From NCBI RefSeq assembly GCF_021568905.1, contig NZ_JAKGSB010000001.1, positions 744,001 to 808,000 on the forward strand: DNA of 64,000 nucleotides, read 5' to 3'. The DNA is from Zavarzinia marina. Its GTDB lineage: Bacteria > Pseudomonadota > Alphaproteobacteria > Zavarziniales > Zavarziniaceae. Position 1 is the stretch's first letter. Each line of letters starts with the position of its first letter. Made by a program: the position numbers and the translations under genes. The notes below the pieces were generated by a model that did no database searches, was not told the origin of the DNA, and saw only the letters and a list, made by a program, of their open reading frames with translations. Shown here piece after piece: positions 18,630 through 28,245 of this stretch.

Positions 18630-21458
18630 ATGACAACCGATTACAAGGCAACCGTGTTCCTGCCCGAGACCCCGTTCGAGATGAAGGCGGGTCTCGTGAG
18701 GAAGGAACCGGCGCTGATCGACCGCTGGAACAAGCTGAACCTCTATGGCCGCCTGCGCGAAACCCGCAAGGGACGCGAGAAATTCGTCCTGCACGACGGC
18801 CCGCCCTATGCCAACGGCAACATCCACATCGGCACGGCGCTGAACAAGATCCTGAAGGACGTGATCAACCGCAGCCAGTCCATGATGGGCAAGGACGCGC
18901 CCTATGTGCCGGGCTGGGACTGCCACGGCCTGCCGATCGAATGGAAGATCGAGGAAAAATACCGCGCCGCCGGCAAGAGCAAGGATTCGGTCCCCGTCTC
19001 CGAGTTCCGCAAGGAATGTCGGGACTTCGCCGACCATTGGATCGAGGTCCAGAAGGCCGAGTTCCGCCGCCTGGGCGTCGAGGGCGACTGGGACGATCCC
19101 TATCTGACCATGGCCTTTCCGGCCGAGGCCAAGATCGTCGAGGAATGCCTGAAATTCCTCATGAACGGCGGTCTCTACCGGGGTGCCAAGCCGGTCATGT
19201 GGTCGGTCGTCGAGGAAACCGCCCTCGCCGAGGCGGAGGTCGAATATCACGACCATACCTCGACCACGATCCACGTCCGCTTCCCCGTCGTCTCGGGGCC
19301 CGAGGCGCTGACGGGCGCCGCCGTGGTGATCTGGACCACGACGCCCTGGACCATGCCCGCCAACCGCGGCATCGCCTGCGCGATCGAGGCGGAATATGTC
19401 CGCGTGAAGGTGACGGCCGTCGCCGAGGGCAGCAAGGCGCGCGTCGGCGAATCCATCGTCGTTGCCGAACCCTTGCTGGCCGAGGTGGTGAAGTCCGCCG
19501 GCATCGAGGCCTATGAGACCGAGGCCCATCTGGTCGGGTCCGACTTCGCCTTCAAGACCGTCTGCGCGCACCCGCTGCGCGGACAGGGTTACGACTTCGA
19601 CGTGCCCGTGCTGGCCGGCGATTTCGTCACCATGGACACCGGTACGGGCTTCGTCCACATCGCGCCGTCCCATGGCGCGGACGACTTCGAGCTGGGCCGC
19701 AAGCACGGCCTGCCGGTGCCGGAACTGGTCGGCCCGAACGGCGCCTATCTCGACGACGTGCCGCTTTTCGCCGGCAAGAAGGTGCTGTGGCCGAACGGCA
19801 AGGAAGGCAACGCCAACAAGAGCGTCCTCGAGGCGATCGAGGCGGCGGGCGGCCTGCTGGCCCAGGGCTCCCTGGTCCACTCCTACCCGCACTCCTGGCG
19901 TTCCAAGGCGCCGCTGATCTTCCGCGCCACGCCGCAATGGTTCATCTCCATGGCGACCAACGATCTCCGCGACAAGGCGCTTTCGGCGATCGACCAGGTG
20001 CGCTGGGTGCCGGCGGTCGGCCGTAACCGCATCCATTCCATGATCGCCAACCGCCCGGACTGGGTGATCTCGCGCCAGCGCGCCTGGGGCGTGCCCATCA
20101 CCCTCTTCGTCGACAAGAGGACGAACGAGCCGCTGCGCGATCCCGCCGTCAATGCCCGCATCGTCGAGGCGGTGAAGGCGGAAGGCGCCGATGCCTGGTT
20201 CACCTCGAAGCCCGAACGCTTTCTCGGCAATGAGCATGATCCCGAGCAATTCGAGCAGGTCATGGACATCCTGGACGTCTGGTTCGACTCCGGTTCCACC
20301 CATGCCTTCGTCCTCGAGGAACGCGCGGAACTGATGTGGCCGGCGTCGCTCTATCTCGAGGGTTCGGACCAGCATCGCGGCTGGTTCCATTCCTCCCTGC
20401 TGGAAGCCTGCGGCACCCGGGGCCGCGCCCCCTATGAAGGCGTGCTGACCCATGGCTTCGTCGTGGACGGCCAGGGTCGCAAGATGTCGAAGTCGCTGGG
20501 CAACACCATCGCGCCGCAGAATGTGATCGACCAGAACGGCGCCGACATCCTGCGCCTCTGGGTGGCGACGTCGGACTTCACCGAAGACCTGAAGATCGAC
20601 AACGACATCCTGAAGGCCAAGGCGGAGATGTACCGCAAGCTCCGCAACACGCTGCGCTGGATCATGGGCAGCCTGAAGGGCTTCACCGACGCCGAGAAGC
20701 TGGCGCCGGCCGAGATGCCGGAGCTGGATCGCTGGGTCCTGCACCGGATCGCGGAACTGGACCGCGTGGTGCGTGCCGGTTACGGCGACTATGAATTCCA
20801 CCGCGCCTTCATGGCGCTGACGGACTTCTGCATCTCCGATCTCTCGGCCTTCTATTTCGACGTCCGCAAGGATGCGATCTATTGCGACGGGCCGCGGTCG
20901 ATCCGCCGCCGGGCCGCGCGCACGGTGCTCGACATCCTGTTCGAATGCCTGACCACCTGGGCCGCCCCGGTGCTCTGCTTCACCATGGAGGAAGCGTGGC
21001 TGACCCGCCATCCGGGCGACGAGGAAAGCGTGCATCTGCATGAATTCCCCGCCGTTCCCGCCGACTGGCTGGCCCCCGACCTGGCGGACAAATGGGAGCG
21101 CCTGCGCGATCTGCGCCGGGTCGTCACCGGCGCCCTGGAGATCGAGCGGCGCGAGAAGCGGATCGGCGCCAGCCTTCAGGCGAGCCCCGTGGTCCATGTC
21201 GCGGATGCCGCCCTGCTCGAGCTCGCGAAGAGTGTCGACATGGCGGAACTATCGATCACCTCGGGCATCGAACTGGCGGCGGGCGACGGCCCGGCGGACG
21301 CCTTCCGCCTCGAGGAGGTGCCGGGCGTCGCCGTCGTGCCGGCCCCGGCCAGCGGCGAAAAATGCGCGCGGTGCTGGATGGTCTTGCCCGAAGTGGGCAG
21401 TCACGGCGATCATCCCTCCCTGTGCCACCGCTGCCACGAGGTCGTCGCCCATGCCTGA
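18630..21458 (+). CDS. ileS: Isoleucyl-tRNA synthetase
   Basis: This 942-residue class Ia synthetase charges tRNA-Ile. The HIGH-type signature HIGTALNK begins at residue 66 and KMSKS starts at Lys618. The large editing domain (about 190-400), which removes mischarged valine, is present, including the WTTTPWTMPANRG segment. The C-terminal zinc finger is intact (CARCW and CHRC). Length and architecture are those of the bacterial eubacterial-type enzyme. The end overlaps lspA by 8 bases. Confidence 0.98.
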   Translation: MTTDYKATVFLPETPFEMKAGLVRKEPALIDRWNKLNLYGRLRETRKGREKFVLHDGPPYANGNIHIGTALNKILKDVINRSQSMMGKDAPYVPGWDCHGLPIEWKIEEKYRAAGKSKDSVPVSEFRKECRDFADHWIEVQKAEFRRLGVEGDWDDPYLTMAFPAEAKIVEECLKFLMNGGLYRGAKPVMWSVVEETALAEAEVEYHDHTSTTIHVRFPVVSGPEALTGAAVVIWTTTPWTMPANRGIACAIEAEYVRVKVTAVAEGSKARVGESIVVAEPLLAEVVKSAGIEAYETEAHLVGSDFAFKTVCAHPLRGQGYDFDVPVLAGDFVTMDTGTGFVHIAPSHGADDFELGRKHGLPVPELVGPNGAYLDDVPLFAGKKVLWPNGKEGNANKSVLEAIEAAGGLLAQGSLVHSYPHSWRSKAPLIFRATPQWFISMATNDLRDKALSAIDQVRWVPAVGRNRIHSMIANRPDWVISRQRAWGVPITLFVDKRTNEPLRDPAVNARIVEAVKAEGADAWFTSKPERFLGNEHDPEQFEQVMDILDVWFDSGSTHAFVLEERAELMWPASLYLEGSDQHRGWFHSSLLEACGTRGRAPYEGVLTHGFVVDGQGRKMSKSLGNTIAPQNVIDQNGADILRLWVATSDFTEDLKIDNDILKAKAEMYRKLRNTLRWIMGSLKGFTDAEKLAPAEMPELDRWVLHRIAELDRVVRAGYGDYEFHRAFMALTDFCISDLSAFYFDVRKDAIYCDGPRSIRRRAARTVLDILFECLTTWAAPVLCFTMEEAWLTRHPGDEESVHLHEFPAVPADWLAPDLADKWERLRDLRRVVTGALEIERREKRIGASLQASPVVHVADAALLELAKSVDMAELSITSGIELAAGDGPADAFRLEEVPGVAVVPAPASGEKCARCWMVLPEVGSHGDHPSLCHRCHEVVAHA

Positions 21459-21972
21459 TCGGGCCATCAAGCGCTTTCGCTTGCTCGGCGTCGTCCTGTT
21501 CGTCGTGACGCTGGTGGCGGACCGCATCAGCAAGGAACGGCTGATCGCGCTGCTCGACGGCCAGGATCCGGTCCAGGTGACGGATTTCTTCAACCTCGTG
21601 ATGGTCTGGAACCGGGGCGTCAGCTTCGGCCTGTTCCAGCAGGGCGACGACAGCGGGCGCTATCTGCTCACCGGCTTTGCCGTGCTCGTCGCCCTGATGC
21701 TGCTGGTGTGGATGTGGCGCTCGTCGTCCCGCCTCGCCGCCGCCGGTCTCGCCCTCGTCGCCGGCGGCGCCCTGGGTAACGCCTATGACCGCGTCGTTCT
21801 CGGCGCGGTCGCGGACTTTTTCGACTTCCACGTTTCGGGTTATCATTTCTGGGCGTTCAACATTGCTGACTCGGCCATCACCGTCGGTGTCGGCCTTCTC
21901 TTGCTGGACGCCATTCTGGGCCAGTCGACGAGCGCCGGGTCCAACGCCCGGCCGGCCCCCGAGGAGCGGTAA
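21451..21972 (+). CDS. lspA: Lipoprotein signal peptidase (signal peptidase II)
   Basis: This 173-residue inner-membrane aspartyl protease removes the signal peptide of diacylated prolipoproteins. Four transmembrane helices are visible. The catalytic aspartates are Asp122 in AVADFFDF and Asp140 in FNIADSA, with the conserved NRGVSFG (54-60) and GNAYDRV (109-115) segments. Translation is probably coupled to ileS by the 8-base overlap. It would process the lipoproteins of this window, including the DUF3035 lipoprotein that follows four bases downstream. Confidence 0.97.
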   Translation: MPDRAIKRFRLLGVVLFVVTLVADRISKERLIALLDGQDPVQVTDFFNLVMVWNRGVSFGLFQQGDDSGRYLLTGFAVLVALMLLVWMWRSSSRLAAAGLALVAGGALGNAYDRVVLGAVADFFDFHVSGYHFWAFNIADSAITVGVGLLLLDAILGQSTSAGSNARPAPEER

Positions 21973-21976
21973 AAAG

Positions 21977-22585
21977 ATGAGTGTCATCCGATCGGCCACC
22001 CGTTTCGCCGGCACCGCCCTTTCCGTGGCGGGCGCGGCGGTCCTGCTTGCGGCCTGCGACGGCGGCGCCGACATCCGGGAACAGCTCGGCGTCGCGCGCC
22101 GGGCGCCGGACGAATTCGCCGTGGTGACCAACGCACCGCTGGTGGTGCCGCCGGACTACGCGCTGCGGCCGCCGGAACCGGGCGCCCCGCCCGCGCAATT
22201 CAACAGCCCCGAACGCGTCGCGTCGGAGGCCGTCTTCGGCGGCACGCTGTCCGAAGGCCTTGCCGGCGGCGCCCCCGTCGGTGTCGGTACCGGCGGCCAG
22301 CCGAGTGACATCGAACGCCAGTTCCTGCGCGCCGCCGGGGCGGAGAATGCCGATCCGTCGATCCGCGCGACACTCAATCGCGAAAGCGGCGCCCTGACCG
22401 AGAAGAGCATCGATTTCGCGCGCGAGATCATGGGCGTGACCTATGATCCGACCGACATCGTCGTCGACGCGCCGGAAGAAGCGCGGCGCCTGCGGCAAAA
22501 CGCCGCGCAGGGCCTGCCGCCGACCACCGGCGACACGCCGCAGATCAAACGTGGGGAACCGGGGCTGCTCGAAGGCGTTTTCTGA
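21977..22585 (+). CDS. DUF3035 (BamF-like) lipoprotein
   Basis: This 202-residue protein has a signal sequence ending in the lipobox LLAAC, with Cys27 as the lipidated residue. The mature part contains the DUF3035 hallmark APDEFAVVTNAPLVVPPDYALRPP split over residues 42-66. Some alphaproteobacterial members of this family were described as an extra lipoprotein (BamF) of the outer-membrane BAM complex; that assignment is from memory and not testable here. It begins four bases after lspA, so the peptidase and a likely substrate share a transcript. Confidence 0.85.
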   Translation: MSVIRSATRFAGTALSVAGAAVLLAACDGGADIREQLGVARRAPDEFAVVTNAPLVVPPDYALRPPEPGAPPAQFNSPERVASEAVFGGTLSEGLAGGAPVGVGTGGQPSDIERQFLRAAGAENADPSIRATLNRESGALTEKSIDFAREIMGVTYDPTDIVVDAPEEARRLRQNAAQGLPPTTGDTPQIKRGEPGLLEGVF

Positions 22586-22738
22586 TGGCGTGCACCATGC
22601 ACGTGTCGAAAACCGAGCGTCGAGATGGCAACAGCCTTCGTCCTGCCGGGGTCCGCGCCGGGCCCCATCCCTGCGGTCCCCTATTTCTCCCCCGGTGTGC
22701 GCAGAAGGCGTGCACCGAAGAGAAAACATGAAGAGGTC

Positions 22739-24070
22739 ATGCAGATTCTTCGAACCGATGCCAACGAGCAGAACGCCCTCCTGCCCTTCATCCAATCCAT
22801 CGAGGATTGCAGCCGGGGCAAGCTGAACGGCGCCGTCATCGACCGCCGCCTGGCGGAGACCCGCGCCGTGCTCGCCCGCCTCGCCGATCAGAGCCGCTCG
22901 GGCAGCCTGCCCCATTTCACGGTCCCCTACCGTTCGGACGATCTCGGTCAGCAGATGGCGGTCGCCGACCGTATCGCGTCGGAATGCAATCAGGTGGTGC
23001 TGCTCGGCACCGGCGGTTCCTCCCTCGGCCCCCAGGCGATCGCGCAACTGGTGCAGACGCCCTTCGGCGGCCCGGCCGACCGTCCCCGCCTCGGCTTCCT
23101 CGACAATCTCGATTCCGTCAGCCTCGAAGCCTCCCTGGCGACCGGCGACGTCGCCAACACCCATTTCCTGGTCGCCTCCAAATCCGGCAGCACGGCCGAG
23201 ACCATCGCCCAGCTCCTCGTCGTCATCGATGCGCTGGAACAGGCCGGCTTCCGCCGCGATTCGATCGGCCGGCGCTTCACCGTGATCACCGAGCCGCGCG
23301 ACAACCTGCTGCGCAATCTGGCCCATCGCTTCGGCGCCACCGTGCTCGACCATGATCCCGATCTCGGCGGGCGCTTCGCCGTGCTTTCGGTCATTGGCAC
23401 CATGCCGGCCCTGATCCTCGGCCTCGATCCCATGGCGCTGCGCCGGGGGGCCGCCCGCACTCTCGAACAGAATGTCTTCGCCGAGGATCCGGCGCTGGCG
23501 CCCGCCGCCGTCGGTGCCGCCGTCTCGGTCGCCGCCGCCGACTGCGGCCTGCCGCAGAGCGTCTTCTTCGGCTACAGCGACCGGCTGGAACGACTGGGCG
23601 CCTGGTGGCGCCAGCTCTGGGCGGAAAGCCTCGGCAAGCAGGGCAAGGGCACGACGCCGATCACCGCGATCGGCCCCGTCGATCAGCACAGCCAGCTCCA
23701 GCTCTATCTCGACGGGCCGGCGGACAAGCTGTTCACCGTGGTCGATCTCGCCACCAAGGGTCAGGGCGCGGTCATCCGTCAGGATCTGGCGGACGATCCC
23801 AGCCTCGCCTTCCTGTCGGGCCGGCCGATCGGCGACGTCGTCGCCGCCCAGGCCCGCGCCACCGCCGACACGCTGGTGAAATTCGACCGTCCGGTGCGGC
23901 GCCTGACCATTCCCCAACTCGACGTCGAGTCGCTGGGCAGCCTGTTCATGCATTTCATGCTGGAAACGATCATCGCCGCCGCTCTTCTCGAGGTCGATCC
24001 CTTCGACCAGCCGGCGGTCGAGGACGGGAAGATCCTGACCCGTCAATATCTGATGCAGGACGGCATCTGA
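22739..24070 (+). CDS. pgi: Glucose-6-phosphate isomerase
   Basis: This 443-residue enzyme interconverts glucose-6-phosphate and fructose-6-phosphate. Conserved features are GTGGSSLGPQA (from about residue 85), SKSGSTAET (about 147-155), the QGKGTTPITA segment and the C-terminal VDPFDQPAVEDGK signature. It is about 100 residues shorter than the E. coli enzyme and belongs to the compact form. The ATG at 22739 has AAGAGG only two bases away, which is unusually close; the frame is open to 22625, but that segment has no family similarity. Confidence 0.92.
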   Translation: MQILRTDANEQNALLPFIQSIEDCSRGKLNGAVIDRRLAETRAVLARLADQSRSGSLPHFTVPYRSDDLGQQMAVADRIASECNQVVLLGTGGSSLGPQAIAQLVQTPFGGPADRPRLGFLDNLDSVSLEASLATGDVANTHFLVASKSGSTAETIAQLLVVIDALEQAGFRRDSIGRRFTVITEPRDNLLRNLAHRFGATVLDHDPDLGGRFAVLSVIGTMPALILGLDPMALRRGAARTLEQNVFAEDPALAPAAVGAAVSVAAADCGLPQSVFFGYSDRLERLGAWWRQLWAESLGKQGKGTTPITAIGPVDQHSQLQLYLDGPADKLFTVVDLATKGQGAVIRQDLADDPSLAFLSGRPIGDVVAAQARATADTLVKFDRPVRRLTIPQLDVESLGSLFMHFMLETIIAAALLEVDPFDQPAVEDGKILTRQYLMQDGI

Positions 24071-24118
24071 TCGGAAAAGGCCCTGAGCGCGCCGGCCTCG
24101 CCTGAGTAATAATGCCTC

Positions 24119-25930
24119 ATGCGAATCCGGCGCCTCTCTGAATCGACCGTCAACCGTATCGCCGCCGGCGAGGTGGTTGAACGTCCGGCCAGTGCCGTCA
24201 AGGAACTGGTCGAAAACGCCATGGATGCCGGCGCCGGCCGCGTCGACGTGGTGGTCGAGGGCGGCGGGCGCCGCCTGATCCGCGTCGCAGACGACGGTTT
24301 CGGCATGTCCCCCGGCGAATTGGAACTGGCGGTCGAACGCCACGCCACCTCGAAACTGCCGGACGACGATCTCGACGACATCAAGAGCTTCGGCTTCAGG
24401 GGCGAGGCCCTGCCCTCCATCGGCGCCGTCGCCCGTCTGGAAATCACCAGCCGTGCCAAGGATGCGGGCGACGCCTGGGCGATCCGCGTCGACGGCGGCA
24501 ATCGTCGGGCGATCGAACCGGCCGCGATCAATCAGGGCACCCGGGTCGAGGTGCGCGATCTCTTCTATGCCACGCCGGCCCGGCTGAAGTTCCTGAAGAC
24601 CGAACAGGCGGAATATCAGGCGATCGCCGACGTCATCCGCCGCCTTGCGCTCGCCCATCCCGACGTCGGCTTCACCCTGTCGGGCGAAGGCCGCGGCGGC
24701 CTGCGCTTCCCGTCGGAAACCGCGCTCGATCCGGAAGACGCGCGCCGCAGCCGCATCGCCGCCGTCCTCGGCCGCGATTTCGCCGACAATGCCCTGACCA
24801 TCGACGCGGAACGGGAAGGCCTGCATCTGACCGGCTTCGCCAGCCTGCCGACCTATGCCCGCGCCACCAGCACCCAGCAGTTCCTCTTCGTCAACGGCCG
24901 CCCGGTGAAGGACAAGCTGTTGAACGGCGCCGTGCGCGGCGCCTATGCCGATTTCCTGGCGCGCGACCGTCATCCGGCCGTGGTGCTGTTCCTGACCATC
25001 GATGGCCGCCACGTCGACGTGAACGTCCACCCCGCCAAGGCCGAGGTGCGCTTTCGCGATCCGGGGCTGGTGCGCGGCCTGATCGTCGGGGCGCTGCGCC
25101 ACGCGCTGGGTGCCGCCGGCCACCGCGCCTCGACCACCGTCGCGGATGCGGCACTGGGCAGCTTCCGGCCGGCGGGCGCGCCGTCCCTGCCCCTTGCCCG
25201 TCCCGCCGGAGCCTGGAGTACGGCCCCCGCCCCCTATCGCCCGACTCTTTCCGAGCGGACCGCCGCCTACGCCTTCCAGGCGCCCATGGATGCGACGCCG
25301 GGGGTTGCCGCCGTGCCGAGTGCCGCGACGGAGGACCAGGGCCTGGACCTGCCGCTGGGCGTGCCGCGCGGGCAATTGCATCTGACCTATATCGTCGCCG
25401 AGACACGGAACGGCCTGATCCTTGTCGATCAGCACGCCGCCCACGAGCGCCTGGTCTACGAACGCATGAAGAAGGCGATCGCGGCGGAGGGCGGCGTGAA
25501 GCGCCAGGTCCTGCTGATCCCCGAAGTCGTCGATCTGGACGGTGACGGCGCGGCAAGGGTGGCGGAACGCGCCGCAGATCTCGAAGCCCTCGGCCTAGTG
25601 GTCGAACCCTTCGGCCAGGGCGCCGTCGTGGTACGCGAGGTGCCCGTGCTGCTCGGCAAGGTCGACGTGCCGGGCCTGATCCGCGACCTCTCCGACGAGA
25701 TCGCGGAGATGGGCGACGGTTTCGCCCTCAAGGAACGCCTCGCCGATGTCTGCGGCACGCTCGCCTGCCATTCGGCGGTCCGCGCCGGGCGGCGCCTGAC
25801 CTTCCCCGAGATGGACGCCCTGCTGCGCGAAATGGAGGCGACGCCCCATTCCGGCCAGTGCAACCATGGCCGTCCCACCTATGTCGAATTGAACCTGCCG
25901 GACATCGAGCGCCTGTTCGGCCGGCGCTGA
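24119..25930 (+). CDS. mutL: DNA mismatch repair protein MutL
   Basis: This 603-residue protein couples mismatch recognition by MutS to strand removal. The N-terminal GHKL ATPase has [12 protein letters not shown] (about 22-33), DDGFGM (about 58-63) and [11 protein letters not shown] Pro/Ala-rich linker spans about 335-400. The C-terminal domain carries [12 protein letters not shown], the DQHA(X)2E(X)4E endonuclease motif, so this MutL nicks DNA itself, as expected where there is no MutH. It converges on rsmD with a gap of only four bases. Confidence 0.97.
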   Translation: MRIRRLSESTVNRIAAGEVVERPASAVKELVENAMDAGAGRVDVVVEGGGRRLIRVADDGFGMSPGELELAVERHATSKLPDDDLDDIKSFGFRGEALPSIGAVARLEITSRAKDAGDAWAIRVDGGNRRAIEPAAINQGTRVEVRDLFYATPARLKFLKTEQAEYQAIADVIRRLALAHPDVGFTLSGEGRGGLRFPSETALDPEDARRSRIAAVLGRDFADNALTIDAEREGLHLTGFASLPTYARATSTQQFLFVNGRPVKDKLLNGAVRGAYADFLARDRHPAVVLFLTIDGRHVDVNVHPAKAEVRFRDPGLVRGLIVGALRHALGAAGHRASTTVADAALGSFRPAGAPSLPLARPAGAWSTAPAPYRPTLSERTAAYAFQAPMDATPGVAAVPSAATEDQGLDLPLGVPRGQLHLTYIVAETRNGLILVDQHAAHERLVYERMKKAIAAEGGVKRQVLLIPEVVDLDGDGAARVAERAADLEALGLVVEPFGQGAVVVREVPVLLGKVDVPGLIRDLSDEIAEMGDGFALKERLADVCGTLACHSAVRAGRRLTFPEMDALLREMEATPHSGQCNHGRPTYVELNLPDIERLFGRR

Positions 25931-25934
25931 AACC

Positions 25935-26489
25935 TCAGCCCCGGATCAGGAAACTGACCGCGCCCTTGCCGTAACGCCGCCGGTCCTGCTGGACGAAGCC
26001 CTGGGGCCAGACCGGCTCCTCCCGCCCGTCGTGCTCCGCGACGACGCGAACGCCGGGCGCCAGCCAGCCGCCGGCATCGAGGGCGGCGAGCGCCGCCTCG
26101 CACAAGCCCTTGCCATAGGGCGGATCGAGAAACAGGAGATCGGCGGCGAAACCCGCCGGCGGCCGCCCCGGCTTCGCGGCATCGAGCAACAGCGCCCGGC
26201 ACGCCGTGTCGCCCCGGACCCGGCGGATGTTCTCGGCGACGAGGCGCAGCGCGCCCGCATCCTTGTCGATCAGGACGACACGGGCGGCGCCCCGGGAATA
26301 GGCTTCGAGCCCCATGGCCCCCGTACCGGCGAAGACGTCGAGCACGACGGCGTCCTGGGGCAACGGCGGATCGCCGGCACCGAGGATGCTGAATACGGCT
26401 TCGCGCAGGCGGTCGCTCGACGGGCGGATGGCGCGGTCGTCCGGTGTCGCCAAGACACGGCCCCGGTTACGGCCGGCGACGATGCGCAT
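25935..26489 (-). CDS. rsmD: 16S rRNA (guanine-966 N2) methyltransferase
   Basis: This 184-residue SAM methyltransferase modifies G966 of 16S rRNA in the assembled 30S subunit. MRIVAGRNRGR opens the protein, the SAM loop is DVFAGTGAMG (51-60), and the catalytic motif is DPPYGKG from Asp122. The ATG at 26489 follows GGGAGGGCGC and lies inside the 3' end of rluB (23-base overlap), so expression is coupled. The frame extends 81 codons upstream but that part is only the mirror of rluB's repetitive tail. Confidence 0.95.
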   Translation of the reverse strand: MRIVAGRNRGRVLATPDDRAIRPSSDRLREAVFSILGAGDPPLPQDAVVLDVFAGTGAMGLEAYSRGAARVVLIDKDAGALRLVAENIRRVRGDTACRALLLDAAKPGRPPAGFAADLLFLDPPYGKGLCEAALAALDAGGWLAPGVRVVAEHDGREEPVWPQGFVQQDRRRYGKGAVSFLIRG

Positions 26490-27561
26490 CGCGCCCTCCC
26501 TTCGGCCCGCCCGGCTTGGCGCCGGTCGTTTTCGGACGCGCGGGCCTCGACCCCACGGGTTTCGCGCCCGATGGTTTCGCACCCGGCGGTTTCGGGCCCG
26601 ATGATTTCGCGCCCGCAGGTTTGCGGCCGGTCGGCTTCGGACCGTCTTCCCGCTGGCCGCCGGCTTTCGGGGCTGCCGATTTGCGGCTACCCGATTTCGC
26701 GCCGTCGGGCTTCTCCGGGGCCGCGCGGCCACGCGCCGATTCGGGCTTCGCCCGGCGCGGCTTTTCGGCGGCGGCGGGGTCGGGCTTCGGCTTCGGTGCC
26801 GGCTTGTCGTAACGGATCTCTTCCCCCTTCATGATCTTCTCGATCACGGCGGGGCCGATGGGGGCGATGTCGCCGGGGTCCAGGCGTTCGAGATCGAAGG
26901 GACCGTAGTTCACCCGCTGCAGACGGTTCACCGACAGGCCCAGATGATCCATGACCTTGCGGATCTCGCGATTCTTGCCTTCGGTCAGCGCGACCTCCAG
27001 CCAGGCGTTCAGGCCGCCGATCCGGTCCACCGAGACCTCGATCGAGCCGTAGCGGACACCGTCGATGGTGATGCCCTTCTTCAGGGCCTCCAGCCGCTCC
27101 GGCTTGATCTCGCCCGCGACGCGCACGCGATAGCGCCGCACCCAGGCGTTTTCCGGCAATTCCAGGCGGCGCGCCAGTTCGCCGTCGTTGGTGACGAGCA
27201 GGAGCCCTTCCGAATTGAGGTCGAGCCGGCCGATGGAGATGACGCGCGGCAGGCCGGCCGATTTCAGGAGATCGAACACCGTCGGCCGGCCCTGTTCGTC
27301 CTTGTGGCTGACGACGAGGCCGCGCGGCTTGTTGAAGCGCCACAGCCTCGTCTTCTGGGGCGAGCCGACCAGCCGGCCTTCGACCATGATGCGTTCGCTG
27401 CCCGTGACCTTGAAGGCGGGCGTCGTCAGCACGGTGCCGTCGACCGTGACCTTGCCGTCTTCGATCAGGCGCTCGGCGTCGCGGCGCGAACAGACGCCGG
27501 CCCGCGCCAGATATTTGGCGATCCGCTCACCCTCTGCCATGGGATTCTCGTTTGTCGACAT
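26467..27561 (-). CDS. rluB: 23S rRNA pseudouridine synthase, RluB/RsuA family, with repetitive basic tail
   Basis: This 364-residue protein has an S4 RNA-binding domain (about 11-58) and an RsuA/RluB catalytic domain with the nucleophile Asp114 in GRLDLNSEG. It probably isomerises one uridine of large-subunit rRNA. From about residue 255 the tail is low-complexity, rich in Lys, Pro, Ala, Gly and Ser, with repeated five-residue units of the GAKPS/GPKPP kind. Such tails are common in alphaproteobacterial RluB but vary in length. The start is ATG at 27561 (or 27540). It is divergent from tadA and overlaps rsmD. Confidence 0.9.
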   Translation of the reverse strand: MSTNENPMAEGERIAKYLARAGVCSRRDAERLIEDGKVTVDGTVLTTPAFKVTGSERIMVEGRLVGSPQKTRLWRFNKPRGLVVSHKDEQGRPTVFDLLKSAGLPRVISIGRLDLNSEGLLLVTNDGELARRLELPENAWVRRYRVRVAGEIKPERLEALKKGITIDGVRYGSIEVSVDRIGGLNAWLEVALTEGKNREIRKVMDHLGLSVNRLQRVNYGPFDLERLDPGDIAPIGPAVIEKIMKGEEIRYDKPAPKPKPDPAAAEKPRRAKPESARGRAAPEKPDGAKSGSRKSAAPKAGGQREDGPKPTGRKPAGAKSSGPKPPGAKPSGAKPVGSRPARPKTTGAKPGGPKGGRDAHRRRP

Positions 27562-27594
27562 GGGCGGATCATAGTCGTGTAATTTCGCTTTGCC

Positions 27595-28044
27595 ATGACG
27601 AAGACGCCGATGGAAATCGCCCTTGCCGAAGCCGAAGCCGCCGCCCGCCGGGGCGAGGTGCCGGTGGGCGCCGTGATCGTCGATCCGGCGGACCGGCGCA
27701 TCGTCGCCGCCGCCGGCAACCGCACCCGCGAATTGAACGATCCGACCGCCCATGCCGAGATCCTGGCGATCCGCGCCGCCTGTGCCGCCCTCGGCCAGGA
27801 GCGGCTGTCGGGCCTCGATCTCCATGTCACGCTGGAGCCCTGCGCCATGTGCGCGGGCGCCATTTCCTTCGCCCGCCTGCGCCGGCTCTATTTCGGGGCC
27901 GACGATCCGAAGGGCGGCGCCGTCCACCATGGCCCGCGCTTCTTCGCGCAAGCGACCTGCCATCACGCGCCCGAGGTCTACGACGGCTTCGCTGCGGACC
28001 AGTCGGCGGCGCTGCTGCGCGATTTCTTCCGGGATCGGCGCTGA
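27595..28044 (+). CDS. tadA: tRNA-specific adenosine deaminase
   Basis: This 149-residue zinc enzyme deaminates A34 of tRNA-Arg(ACG) to inosine. The zinc and proton-shuttle residues are His53 and Glu55 (HAE) with Cys83 and Cys86 in EPCAMC. The flanking segments GEVPVGAVIVD and RLRRLYFGADDPKGGAV are typical of TadA. Only 33 bases separate its start from that of divergent rluB, so the two promoters must overlap. Confidence 0.95.
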   Translation: MTKTPMEIALAEAEAAARRGEVPVGAVIVDPADRRIVAAAGNRTRELNDPTAHAEILAIRAACAALGQERLSGLDLHVTLEPCAMCAGAISFARLRRLYFGADDPKGGAVHHGPRFFAQATCHHAPEVYDGFAADQSAALLRDFFRDRR

Positions 28045-28047
28045 TCA

Positions 28048-28063
28048 TGTGACGTCTGTCACC
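28048..28063 (+). promoter_or_regulatory. CRP/FNR-family operator-like palindrome
   Basis: TGTGACGTCTGTCACC agrees with the CRP consensus TGTGA-N6-TCACA at 9 of 10 fixed positions. It starts four bases after the tadA stop codon and ends about 48 bases before the candidate -35 element of the type I secretion operon. A chance match is possible. Confidence 0.45.
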
Positions 28064-28111
28064 ACCCTGGTCCGGCAAGACGGGAATGGCGGCGACTCGG
28101 GACCTATTCGT

Positions 28112-28140
28112 TTGCACAAGGGCCATGCTACCCGTAGTAG
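28112..28140 (+). promoter_or_regulatory. Candidate promoter of the type I secretion operon
   Basis: TTGCAC (28112-28117) and TAGTAG (28135-28140) are spaced by 17 bases. It lies about 105 bases upstream of the first gene and downstream of the CRP-like palindrome, a geometry that would allow activation. Confidence 0.4.
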
Positions 28141-28197
28141 ACTGCGATACCACCCGCCGAAGACCGGACGACGGAAGACGCGGAGAAACGCGCCGTG

Positions 28198-28231
28198 GAG
28201 AAACCCGTCGTAACGAGAAACCCGTCGTAAC
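28198..28231. repeat. Tandem duplication of 17 bp in a leader
   Basis: GAGAAACCCGTCGTAAC occurs twice without a gap (28198-28214, 28215-28231), directly followed by GAGGA, the ribosome site of the ABC transporter gene. A degraded third copy starts near 28182. The duplication lengthens the leader just before the start codon. Confidence 0.85.
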
Positions 28232-28245
28232 GAGGACGCCGCACT

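Noticed and set aside
21878-25444. A 1188-codon open frame on the minus strand over pgi and mutL
   Set aside because: It is the mirror of two conserved genes and its composition (His, Arg, Gly, Asp-rich) is typical of a GC shadow.
26490-26732. An 81-codon N-terminal extension of RsmD
   Set aside because: It is only the other-frame reading of the repetitive RluB tail; the ATG at 26489 has a strong ribosome site and the family start.
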